Assembly: GCA_016806645.1 (NCBI GenBank)
Contig: JACSYO010002159.1
Location: 9,260,501 to 9,324,500 of the forward strand
Origin: Ophiodon elongatus
Taxonomy: Eukaryota > Chordata > Actinopteri > Perciformes > Hexagrammidae
Length of the DNA: 64,000 nt
Reading direction: 5' to 3'
Shown piece after piece: positions 27,615 to 39,006 of the stretch. The position numbers and the translations under genes were made by a program. Numbering within the stretch: the stretch's first letter is position 1; each line of letters begins with the position of its first letter. The notes below the pieces were generated by a model. The model saw nothing but the letters and a program-made list of their open reading frames with translations, was not told the DNA's origin and searched no databases.

Positions 27615-27628
27615 AGGGGGGGGGGGGA
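27575..27628. repeat. (GT)n tract followed by G run
   Basis: Nineteen GT units, then GGAGG and about 12 consecutive G residues. The G run could form a quadruplex or be a source of sequencing error. Confidence 0.93.
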
Positions 27629-27642
27629 GAAAGCAGGAGAAT

Positions 27643-27681
27643 GAAAAGAGATGGTGAAGCTTTCCTTCACCATCTCTTTTC
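27643..27681. repeat. Perfect 17-bp inverted repeat with 5-nt loop
   Basis: Arm GAAAAGAGATGGTGAAG at 27643-27659, loop CTTTC, exact reverse complement at 27665-27681. Confidence 0.95.
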
Positions 27682-29547
27682 AGGGAAGAAAAAAACTGGA
27701 TACTGCAGAATGCGGGAAAGAGAGTCGAGGACATAACTGGTGGGGAAAGTGTGTGTGCAGAGAGAAGTGTGCTGTAATAGGACAGTAGAGCATACTGCCT
27801 CAGGTACCAGATTGTTATTACTGCTGCAGATGGCTCGGAGACACTTCACGCAGATTTATGTTTCGTTTTCGTCGGTGCGCGTGTGTGTATGAGTCACATC
27901 CATGTCTGTGAGGCCATTTGTGAGCATGTTATATGCTTGTTTAGTTTAAGTAATGTCAGCTAAATGGCATGTTTTCTAGATAAATAAGCAATTAGAAGCT
28001 CAGAGGGAGGCTGCAGTGAGCTCCAGCATCCAATCAAATCCCCATACACCATCTGTAAACTACTGCTCTCATTGTACAGCCTGCTGTAAATATCAAATCA
28101 AGTGATTCAGGATCCTGTGCTCACAAAAACAACAACCGTAAATGCCATCAACTGAGTAGACTAAATTGAGCTGAAATGCTCACTCCCTTTCCCCTCCAGA
28201 TTCTTTCCATCCTCCCCCAGAACCTCGACCAAGATCTATCTTGCCCTCTACTCTTTTCGACCTGTCGGCGCTTCTCCATTTGTGTAACAGCTTTCATTGA
28301 TTTCTTTATGAAGGGGTCATGAGATGCTCTTCAAGTGGCACTGAGGACTGTCGGTGTGTTTATATTTGTGTGCACAAGTTGATGTGAGCATGTAAGTGCG
28401 TGTTTCTTTGCGGGCCCACGGATGTAATGGTCAACACTAATCTAATCTAGTGCAGTTTGGAAGAAATGAGACACTTTGACAGACAGGCCTGCGCCTGCGC
28501 ATACGCTCCATCTCGCACCCGCACAAACAAATGGGGGCTCATGGAGACTCTAATGCAGAGTTATTATCCTCATAATCACTCAGAAACCCACTACATCTTC
28601 TCTATATTCTCTCACCTCCTCTTTTCAGCTTTCTAGCAATCCATCGTCCTCTCTCCACCTCCTGGAGACATCAGCTCTCCCCTCTCCTTGTGTCCCCTCT
28701 CTACCACACAGGCACGATGCAGCGCAAAGATATCTTCCCAATGGGCTTTCATAAAATCAATGGCTATTTGGGGCACACGGTTTCAAGGTGTCAGATTGTG
28801 TGTATGCTGGGGTACGTACACTACGTCTATGTTAATTTGCCACGTGCTGATAATTCTCAAACAAAAAAATAGAACAATTTCCGATAGCTCAGGGGCACAC
28901 ACAGCGTGAAAAAAAGAAAAAGAAAAAAAGGGGAAATATTACCGAAGCTGTTCACGACTCACATGTACAATGTAGATTTCGCAGTTCCTTCGGTGCAAAT
29001 AATTGCAGTTGTTTTGCTCACTCAGCTGCTGCAAATAAAACTCACTAGTAAAACTTTCACATTAAAGGCATGCCCCTTAAGCCACTGGAAGGCTTTTAAG
29101 GTGAAACATCTGTGTAGGAAGCATTGAGTTCAGACATCTTAACGGGTAACTGCACCCTGAAATTCAGCTAAAACCCTCCCTCGCAGCTTATCTAAAGAAA
29201 GGGTCAACGTGTGGGTATCAGTGTTGCAGCGGAGCCATCGGCTTTTCAGGCGCTCTCCCACCGTGTGTTTGTCTGTGGGGGAGTGTTGGTACATAGGCGC
29301 AGTCAAGCTGTTTATTGCGGTTAACGTTACCGTTTGTCAGCCCTAAAAATCTTGTTAAGCGGAATATAGCACAGTTATTGGCGAACCCATGTTTTGTTTA
29401 CTGCCACTGAAGAGGAATAAATCTCGTTCCTCTATGACAATATCTGTCCGCCGTGAGATACATGGGGCCACAGTCAGCCAGTGCTACAACATGTATACAT
29501 GGCGCAGGGTCATTGTACAACATAAACCTCGGAGTCTTGCCTAACCA

Positions 29548-29800
29548 GTCGAGTCCAAATTATCATCACGTCCTCATTTTATCCGATAAGACTTTATGTG
29601 TAATTAGCATATGAATTCTTGAGTTATGGCCAAGAAACATTTACCTTTGACGACCACAATAAAAGCAGTTCATCTTTGAGTCCAGGCGCATGTTGGTACC
29701 AAATTTGAAGGAATTCACTCCAAGTGTTCCTGAGATATCGTGTTCATGAGCACGTACATACGTATGGACAACCAGAAAAACATAATGCCTCCGGCCAGGG
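29548..29800 (+). repeat. Interspersed repeat, 'TTGAGTTATGG' family, copy 2
   Basis: Shares with 13985-14275 the blocks GTCCAAATTATCATC, ATATGAATTCTTGAGTTATG, TTTGACGACCACAAT, CCAAATTTGAAGGAATTC and GTTCCTGAGATATCG, and continues to an AACATAATGCCTCCGGCC end that may be the true 3' border. The segment corresponding to the GGTCACAGTGACC palindrome is deleted here. Confidence 0.85.
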
Positions 29801-30173
29801 ATGTTGCTGCTGCAGTGGCATGAAAAGCAGTTGAAGCACAATAAGTGTTTCATTAGATGCCAACAATAATCCATGTGAGTAAGTACATGGTGCAAAAAAA
29901 AATCTTTAGCATGGAATTTGCTAAGCCCTGCCCCTCTTAGTCACTGTTGATATTCATATTCTGAGTGTGTAAATGTATCCATTACATAGTAGTATATATT
30001 TTTATATATACTGTATGTGACACAATATGGAATTGCATTAACAGCAGCAAACTAAGAGAGGAGGACATTACAAAACAGGGAGTCATCTTCCCAAAATATG
30101 ATAAAATATACTATAAAAACAAGGACAATTTGGCTTATTTCTAATGTAAGCTTGTGCAGCTAAGTTAAGTCCA

Positions 30174-30214
<41 letters not shown>

Positions 30215-31978
30215 GAGTTTATTTTCTGCTCTTCCAAAACAGATACAAATGCAAGAGTTACTGTCTCTCAGGGAGCAGGCTGAGCCTGAGCCTGCTATGA
30301 CAGTAAATAAGCTAATAGGCAAATGTCATGGCTATTAAATGAGTTAAGCCCGATCGATGTCAACTCCAGGGCAGGCAGAGGTATATAAATTCATTTCAAA
30401 TGAGACACCAACTGACACCAATAAAACAAGTAATCTGTTAGCATCTGTCTGCCAAAACGGGGGTCTGGTGTGTGTTTGGTAACGTGGATGTGTGCATGTG
30501 CATCAAGAGGCAGTGGGAGGGAAGGCGGGAGATGACATGGAATGAGGATGGGAAAAAGGGATTACGCGGGGTAGATGTGGAGGCATGGATGAAGCCGTCA
30601 CTACGCTTTGTGAGATTCTTGGCGGTGAGCGATGAGAGAATGATCTTCCACGCAGGCAGCAGGAATGCTTACACTAACACTTTCCCTCCGCCTGGGCCCC
30701 AGAAACGGAGGAGAGAAACATGTCACACAGATAGGAACCGATCAATGTCAACAAACACTGTTAGCAAACAAACACAGCCACGGACACACACATTTGCACA
30801 AGCGCCGACCAAGCAAAGAAGATGTAATGTGTTTTTATCTATATTTCACACTCTTTTTTTTCTCTCTTCCGCTGACAGCCCTTCTGGTCTCTTAACTATC
30901 CATCACTGAAATGATTTCATTAGTGATCAGGCAGCCCAGAAGCAGTATTAGTTTCTTTTTAATGACAGACACAGCGCTGAAGCATGTCGTTTTCACTCTC
31001 ATACTTTGGTTTTGATCGCTGGTTTGTGTCTCAGAATAAAACTCACCAAGCCATCCCAGAGGGCCACACTGTGAATCATAAGGATCCACTCAAACAACAG
31101 AGTCAGCACATATGGATGCTCACATGCAAATTAACTCGTATACACTTAAGCACATATTCACATCACCCTACAAAAAGAGCATCGTTTCAAAGCTAAATAC
31201 AGAGAAAACTGTGCCCGGTGCCTCACCACAATCTACATTCATGTTAATAAAAAACTACAGGCTCTTTGCTGTGTCCAAAACCCCATCTGTATTCAAAACT
31301 GCAGCCAATCAGTAATGAGGTATTTCTTTCAAATTCACCGAGATAAGTGCACATGCAGAATGCTAAGTTTAGCCCGGAGGTAAGTTAGAAACATGGCTTG
31401 CACTACTATGAGTACTGCCCTCAGCGTTTGGCTTTAAACATGTTAAACAAGTTAACTTCATTTCTAATGCAAATCTTCTCGTTCAACTTTAGACAGGAAA
31501 GCCAATTCGCACATTTCCCAAATATGTCAAACTATTCCTTTAATTAGGATTACCGTCACGTATCACATAATTACCTTTCTGAGGGAATTTTTAGGCATTA
31601 AATGCTCAAATATAGTTCATATTGTTTTTCTATATTTTGCAACAACCCAACACACATCTACACAGCGGCCGCGCTGGTCAGCCAGCAGTGTGCTCAGAAC
31701 AGTCGGATCTATTGATTTACTATCAACGGGCCATGCATTGACCAGAGCAAGAGTTGTAGGGCCTGCACCCTCCGTGTATTAATAATTAATTTGGGTCTGG
31801 GGTTACAGCAGGCTTGAACCCAGCATTGCTGGACACCTGCAATATATTGTTGATGTAGAAAGACATAAGAGACACCTTGACTTTGATATAATCAGAGTTG
31901 AATTCTGCAAGGTGTTATGAGAGATTGAGTGTGGTTTGAGGATTTTTTTCTATATTTGAACAGATGAGGGAGGAAAAA

Positions 31979-32043
31979 ACACACATAAACACACACTCAC
32001 ACACACCACACAGGCGTGTGTTTGTGTGTGTGTGTTTGTGTAC

Positions 32044-32108
<65 letters not shown>
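31979..32108. repeat. CA tract inverting into GT tract
   Basis: CA-rich sequence changes to GT-rich sequence at about 32016 around the centre CAGGCGTG, so that the two halves can pair on one strand. Confidence 0.85.
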
Positions 32109-32109
<1 letters not shown>

Positions 32110-32212
32110 TGTTCAATATGATTCCCATGAAATATGCATGAAGTATGTTTGAACCTTCCCCCCACCCACCTCCCCTACAGGCCAGTACCAAGGTCCTCAC
32201 ATGAGCTCACAC

Positions 32213-32215
<3 letters not shown>

Positions 32216-32304
<89 letters not shown>
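32216..32304. repeat. Long (CA)n microsatellite
   Basis: About 44 uninterrupted CA units, the longest pure dinucleotide tract in the window. Confidence 0.97.
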
Positions 32305-32305
<1 letters not shown>

Positions 32306-33020
32306 ACACACACATGCAATGTGGCACCCTGGCCTTACACTGATGAATGTCTGTCCTTCAGAGAGCACAACAGCCACAGGAGAGTGATACAGTGTGAATG
32401 AGAACAGAGTAAAGGAAAGAGGAAAGGTGAAGTAAGAAAAAAAACTGAGAGAAGAATATTCCTGTCAGACTGTTGAGATGCTTTCTAAGAACTATAATTG
32501 ACAGCATACACAAGCATTTTTGACAATTAAATAGTATGCTGATAATAAAACGTTGACTATTAAGTAATTACATTTCCTCTAAAACTGCACCAAGTTACAG
32601 GACCTACTCTCACTCAAACAAATCCCACTATGTAAGTAAAAATGAATTGCAGTATATCACACGTTATCTAACACATTTTACTTTCCCAGAAGAAAACAGG
32701 TGCATGGGTGGAGATACTGAGATGGAGGGGGGTTGGGGGGGTGATATATTCTAATTAGACTCTATGTGACAAAGAAAGGGGAGCCAAATCTGAAAGGGTT
32801 GTTGAATCACATGTTTTACGATTTAGGAATATTATGTTCCAATAAATCCCCTTTAATCCTACACACTGCTCCTTTAAGGTGGGGGTGGGAGGGGAGGATA
32901 TACGCCACACTACACCCACCTACAAGTCACCACTGCGTTGAAGGGATTGGATGTGTGGCAGATATATCATTTTGCATTTCCAACAAAGAGGATGTTGAAA
33001 AAAAAGGAAGTAAAGAGGGA

Positions 33021-33108
33021 AGAGATGGAGGAGAGGAAGAGAGGAGGAGAGGAGGAGAGGAGAGGAGAGGAGGAGGAGAGGAGAGGAGGAGAGGAGGAGA
33101 GGAGGAGG
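33021..33108. repeat. (GGA)n / (AGGAG)n purine tract
   Basis: Imperfect AGG and AGGAG units on the plus strand, all purine for most of the run; potential triplex or quadruplex former. Confidence 0.92.
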
Positions 33109-33220
33109 GGTTCTTTGTCATCTCGGCTTTTAAGTTACAGTAACTTTCTAATTAGCAAGACATTTGCTGCTGTGCTAATGAACAACAAACTCTTTCAAGC
33201 AGAACAAACAAGCTAAAAAC

Positions 33221-33258
<38 letters not shown>

Positions 33259-33639
33259 CACACGCACACAAACAGCATCTCACCAGGACACCAGCCCATC
33301 TGTTTGCTCAGGGAATCTTGCTTTCCTCTGGCGCTGTTTAAAAAGAGAGTGGGAGAAAGTGCATCCCACACACACACACACACTAGTGAGTATGCAGACA
33401 TGACATCATAGTTTTCTGTGCCGAGTCTCTGCAAAGAGCGTGGGCAGGAGTGCGCGGGTAGCTTGTGTGAATACTACACTGCGCGAGCCAACACAGACTG
33501 AGAAACCAGCAGAACAGACTGTGCGTGTTTGTTTGAGTCTGTGTGTCCTTGTCTGTCACTTAGAACTTGAGGCGAACTAAAGGCATCTTTTTCGCATCTC
33601 CGCATTCATCTCCTTATCTCTGCCTCTGCCTTTCCCCCT

Positions 33640-33678
<39 letters not shown>

Positions 33679-33884
33679 CTCTCTCTCTCTCTCCTTCTCT
33701 TCTCACTGTTTATCTGCTGCTCATACAGTCATTTATTTTCCTCTGGCATTTGTTTGGCTTCCATGCCCTGTGAGCACTGTTTAATTCTCCCCCACGCTCC
33801 CTCCGGAGAAGGAAGGGGTGAGGAGGTGGGTGGGTGGTGAGACAGGTGTGGGGTGGGGGGGGGGCAAGGGCAGAGGCACTTCAT

Positions 33885-34015
33885 TAATCAATCAACCAGC
33901 TTTGAAAATTTACCTAATTAACGGCTAATTAGAGATCTGGGCAGAGTGCCAGCTGGCATCCAATCCACCTCCACCAATACGACCCCTGCGGTCCCCCAGA
34001 TGACACTAGAGGTAA
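33885..34015. other. Candidate conserved non-coding element
   Basis: A+T-rich segment with two TAATTA homeodomain-type cores in CTAATTAACGGCTAATTAG and a nearby ATTAATCAATCAACC run, followed by a G+C-balanced part. It lies about 230 bp from the IQ exon. The look is that of a conserved enhancer, but conservation cannot be seen from one sequence. It contains a short open frame on each strand (see findings). Confidence 0.25.
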
Positions 34016-34241
34016 ACACTCCTCCCTTGTTCCCTCCTTTGCGCTCTCTTTTATTAGTCTATCCATCCATGCGTCCACTCACCCGTTCATTTTTGCGTTC
34101 TCTGCAGAAACAACCGATCACGGCTGATAACTCAGACAAGCTCAGATAGCTTAAAGATGTCTCGATCTCTCGCCACCTGCCTCATTCCCATGTCGCACCA
34201 TATGGCTGCCTGTTTGGCTTTTCCTTATGCGGTCTTCTTAC

Positions 34242-36511
34242 CGGAGAAATATTGGTGGTCATCACGGCGTCCCGCAGGCTCTCAGAGGGCTCCGTCTCAC
34301 CCCGACGATGGCTGCCACGGTTCTTGCCTTGTCCCTGCCAGCTCCCTGTGCGGGACGTGCTTGCACGCCAGGCCCGCTGGATCCTGGGAACATACATGGG
34401 CAAAGTATGTATGTTAGTGACATCTACAGCTCATAACGTAATTATGGCGGCCTTGTGGAAGGAGTCATTTTGGGCGGCCAGGGTTTTTAGATGTCATGTT
34501 CATTTTTTCTGCATATGTTGGGTGGCTGTTGGAGTATTTCCCAAGATTGGATGAAAAGAAAATGGTCTTATGCACCATATCCCATTTCTCACTCAACTTC
34601 TCATTATTTTCTTCCGAAACTTTCTTTTCTTAAATTAATTTCCTGGCCATTCTCAAACATCTTTTCAATCATTAATTCTTCATTTCCCTATCCTCAATAT
34701 TGCTTTCTTTTCTCCCTTTAAGTCTTACACAGCTCACACACTTTTCTGACCTCTCCCCACCATTTTCACCCTCTACAGATCCCTCTCTCCACTTTCTTTT
34801 ATCCCTGCAGTCACCCCAACACCCGGGTCCAGGATGGCGTGTAGGATCAATTACCCGATGGAGAAACACATTCACCTCCAGTGGAGCAGAGAGACAGCTG
34901 AGCCAAATGGAACAAATTGAATTAAGCCATAACTCCTAGCTCCAAAACCAATACCTTTGCCCCCTTCTTTTTCAATCCCTATTTTCTCCACTTTTAGTCT
35001 CCCTTTGCTCTGTCCATCTGTCCGTGTTTCCGGTTCCTCTGCCCTCTGTGTTAGTTCATCCTGAGAGTTTTTTTTGCTATCCGCCTCACCTTTCTACACC
35101 CCAATCCTTTTTATTCTACACAGAAACCTTTTCTTCTCTATCCTCGACTTTCAAGGAAGTGAAAGCCCGAGGCGGGAGCTGTCCTTCCATGCTAATCCTA
35201 TAAAATCGTGGGCCCGTGTTTAAATAAAATGGCGCTAGGTGGTTCAGTGCACTCTGACCCCAGTCACACATTCATTCATCTCTCCCACACAATGAAAACA
35301 AATATTTTTTAAAGGTCATAGGTAACATGGGTGACACTCATTGTGAAATTGACTCAAAATGTAGAAAAGAAACACTGATATTTTGGGGGGAAAAGAAAAC
35401 ATGCAGATACACAGATGAGCCACAGGTGATACTCACACGATAGCCTTTATTTCCAGGTGCTGTTGTTGCTCACGACAACGGGGGCTATTGTCATCTGCTT
35501 CCTCACTCTTACGAAGGTGGCTTCTGTAATAACAACATAATAACAAGACAGATGTACAGAAATATGACGCCAAAAACAACAAACGCTGTTTACACCTCAC
35601 CTTGTAAGCCCCAAAAATATTATATTTCACATGATAATGGAAGTCACAGCCTCATAGGCACTTCTTTAGGTCGCGTAAGAGGATGTCATGGTAGAGTTTA
35701 CGTTCAAGAGTGCAGCTTTTTTATGGCAGAATAAGTGTTTTGCGTGATTATGTTTCACGGTTTTTATTGTCATATGCAAGGAAAATGTAAGGAAAATCAC
35801 AAATCTCAGGCTCCCTCAAACAATGCTCATTGAACATTTATTACAAAAAGGGAAATCACACAAGTAAAAGCAAAATGAGAATAATACATAAATTGTGCAA
35901 GTTGACATATAGGGCTAAAATATAAACATGAATGAAATAAATTTGCGATAGACAGTATTGCAAGTAAAAAAATTGAATGTAAACAGGAATGGAGTAAATG
36001 TAAATGCATAGGCAAAGTACAACAGAACAAGGGCTTTATTGTCAAGTGTACCATCCTCATTGTAGATTGAATGCTGTTCATAAGATATGAGTTTTTTTTC
36101 ATGGAAGAGTAGGGAAACTATAGTGTAATGTCTTACCTCTCCACCTTGAGAACTGCCTGCCCTCCACTGTGATTACAGTAGCGATGATACCTCTTCACTT
36201 CTTCCTGCAAAATGAAAAGCACCAATGTGTCAACAAGATTTTTTATTTTCTCCGCCAGGGATATGACACGGGAGGAGCTGTGCTTCGATAGCTTACAATA
36301 ATAAATCAGTAGCATTTCACCTATGGGTAATCTATCCTCCTCCCAAGCGTATACAGTCCGTTTGGCAAAGTGACATAATGAAACCTAAACAGAGGTAAAA
36401 CAGCTCCTTTTTATGAGTTATTTCTGTTGTCTGTTTATTAACCTTAAGAGTGGCAGCTGGCCTGGGTCGGTAAACATAGGCATTAATAATCACATGTTGG
36501 CAGGAAAAACA

Positions 36512-36562
<51 letters not shown>

Positions 36563-38759
36563 CCTATTGCTGATGCATAACAGCATGCGTGTGCTCCGTA
36601 GGTGCCAACCAGCCAGACATCGGCTGCAAGCCAGGGGGTGAGGTCGATCTCAGGTGGCTCTGGGGCAGCTGCCATGCAGCTCAGTGGGACCAGACAGATG
36701 GATGTGCTCCCAAAGCAACCAGGCAGCTCCACTGCATCGCTAGTACTCAATGTCTCTGGGTGTTAGCTAGCAGGGTGCAAGCTGTGAGTATTTGTCCATG
36801 TTTGTGCTCAAGTGTCTTAAAGGTGTCAAGAGAAATTCAGCTCACTTGGAGTGAAGATAGGATTGGCCATTTGTACTTTCATTAATTCCCTATTGCTCAG
36901 ACCTCTGTAACGTTAAATGTAGCTATAACTCTACCACCAGCCTCAGAGCTGAAGGCCAACCATTGCCCCGAGAAGTGTCACAGGGGGTTTGGGGGTGTAC
37001 TAATTTAACTCTTTGTGTCCAACACAAATGAAAGGTTTCTATTCCATGAAACATTATGTTTAGATGATGATCAAATTAAAACTGACGATTTTTATGTAAC
37101 TTGGGGGGGCTAACAGTCCCCCTCTTCTAGCCACTAGACTTCACACTGGACTTCACGACTCCAAATGAATGCGGCACCTTGTCTGCTGGATGTAAAATAT
37201 GCAAATGTTAGCTATCAAGTTCGTCGTATAAACTTTATAACTGCTGCACCCTTGCTTTAACTTGCTTTGGACGACGTCTACCTGAGCAGAGAATGACGTC
37301 ACGCTCCATGGCCGGCCGCGCGTGCGTCCAGTGCTGGGAATTCTGTCCCCTACCGTTATCGCGTCGTCGTGGAAGCCTTGTACCCATTCTCCACTTCCAT
37401 ACGGTTTATGTATGTTTTTTATGTTTGTTTTTTATGTATGGTTTTCCCCCCACCACCCCTCAGGTAAACACTGTTAGCTCCGTCAGCACTTTCGCCATAG
37501 TTTGCACCGTCGGCGCTGTGAGCCCCGTTATGAGCCGCCGGCTCGCCGTAAACATGTCGACGGGCCGCGGGGCAGCGCTGAGCAGCGGCAGTGAGCTAAC
37601 CACTGGGGCACGCGCACGTGTAGGCTACCAACGTGCACTAGAAAGGGCGCGCGGCCGGCCCGCGTCGTTCAAAGCAAGGAGAAGCTCGGATAACAACACA
37701 CAGTTATATAAGAAAGCAGATTCCATCCGGTCTGAAGTTCCCATTCCTTACATCAACACAATTCATATAAAGGTATTCACTCCTTTATACCTTCTGCCAC
37801 CATCCTCCTCAAGTCTATGGGGACAAAAGTATCTACAAATCCTTTTTATCTTTTTAACTGACTTTTTTTTGTCTTAGTGTTGTCTTCATGTGCCATGGCT
37901 TTTATGTGTGCTAGATGTATGCATCCCACTATTGCATAACTAATTTACTCAATGGGGACAACAAAGTTATTGATTGATTGTCTACTTAAACTACTGATTG
38001 CACATTAAGAGTGTTAATACTATGATTAAAACAGGGACTATTACAGTAAATATTTTATTATAAATTGTTACAATTCCTAGGATTGCAACACTTGCTTGAT
38101 ATAGGCTACCTTGCATTGGTCATTTTCTGCAGCTGCTATCATTGTTTTCAATGTATTTACTATTACTATCTTTAGTGTGTTTAAAACCAACCGAACTGTC
38201 TCTGGTCTCTGGACCGGATACAATGCACTAAAGTTATATGAGAGCAATGCAAACACTGAGGGAGCAATACAACTGCAGCTGGTGACAGGAGAAATGCATT
38301 ACTTGCAAATAAAGAGTACAAGACAATCTGTTAAATCAATAGCTGAGTACATGATTGCATAAAAACAGGGATATTAACAGAATCCTATTCTACTGGGCAC
38401 ACAGCTTAATCGCATTATTTTCAACATCAAAATAAGGGCAATCAATAGACTGAAAGGCTAGGGAAGGTGAAGGTAGACAGTCATACGCATAATGTCACTA
38501 AAAAATGAGAGAAGAAAGGAAAACAGGAAGGAAGGGGAGAGAAAACAACAACACATAGCAGAAAGTATGCTCCCCTCTAATTGATGAGTTATTAAAATCA
38601 TAATTTCTCAGAGGCCTAGTTCTATCACGAAGATCGATGGCAGGCAGAGTTGGATGTCCACACTTACACCCCCGCCCGCCCCCGCCCGCCCCCGCCCCCT
38701 CCCCTCCCCACACACACACAAAAGCTGTTTCCTTGTGTTTGTGTGTTTGTTTGTTTGTT

Positions 38760-38799
<40 letters not shown>

Positions 38800-38941
38800 C
38801 GAGAGATGGTTGGCTCTTTGTGCCCTTCAGACTAGTGTGGTCAGAGATAAACTCTCACACACATGAAGCGCACACACACTGAGAGAACAAACACGGCTGC
38901 ATGCACACACATACCGACACACACTGTCACATGTAAACACA

Positions 38942-39006
<65 letters not shown>

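Larger units (their letters stand above)
24401..29547. other. Non-coding sequence
   Basis: No confident gene. Tracts: (CA)n at about 25995-26025, a (GAA)n-type run at about 27046-27080, (GT)n at about 27575-27612 followed by a 15-base G run. One perfect 17-bp inverted repeat is at 27643-27681. A possible plus-strand exon at 27483-27574 is described under findings. Confidence 0.5.
29801..33884. other. Non-coding sequence with long CA/GT tracts
   Basis: No gene is supported. (GT)n at about 30178-30211, a CA-then-GT palindromic tract at about 31979-32108, a 44-unit (CA)n at 32216-32304, a (GGA)n-type run at about 33021-33108, (CA)n at 33222-33268 and (CT)n at 33645-33693. Confidence 0.5.

Noticed and set aside
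34790..34940. Possible plus-strand exon after a good TTATCCCTGCAG acceptor
   Set aside because: No usable donor follows before stop codons in the frames examined, and the product is not recognisable.
36490..36750. Minus-strand frame of 86 codons before a GT tract
   Set aside because: No splice sites in a phase fitting the IQ-motif gene and no domain; half of it is microsatellite.
37293..37877. 194-codon plus-strand frame
   Set aside because: Long only because the block is G+C-rich; the composition changes midway and no domain is visible. Kept as a CpG-rich block and not as a gene.
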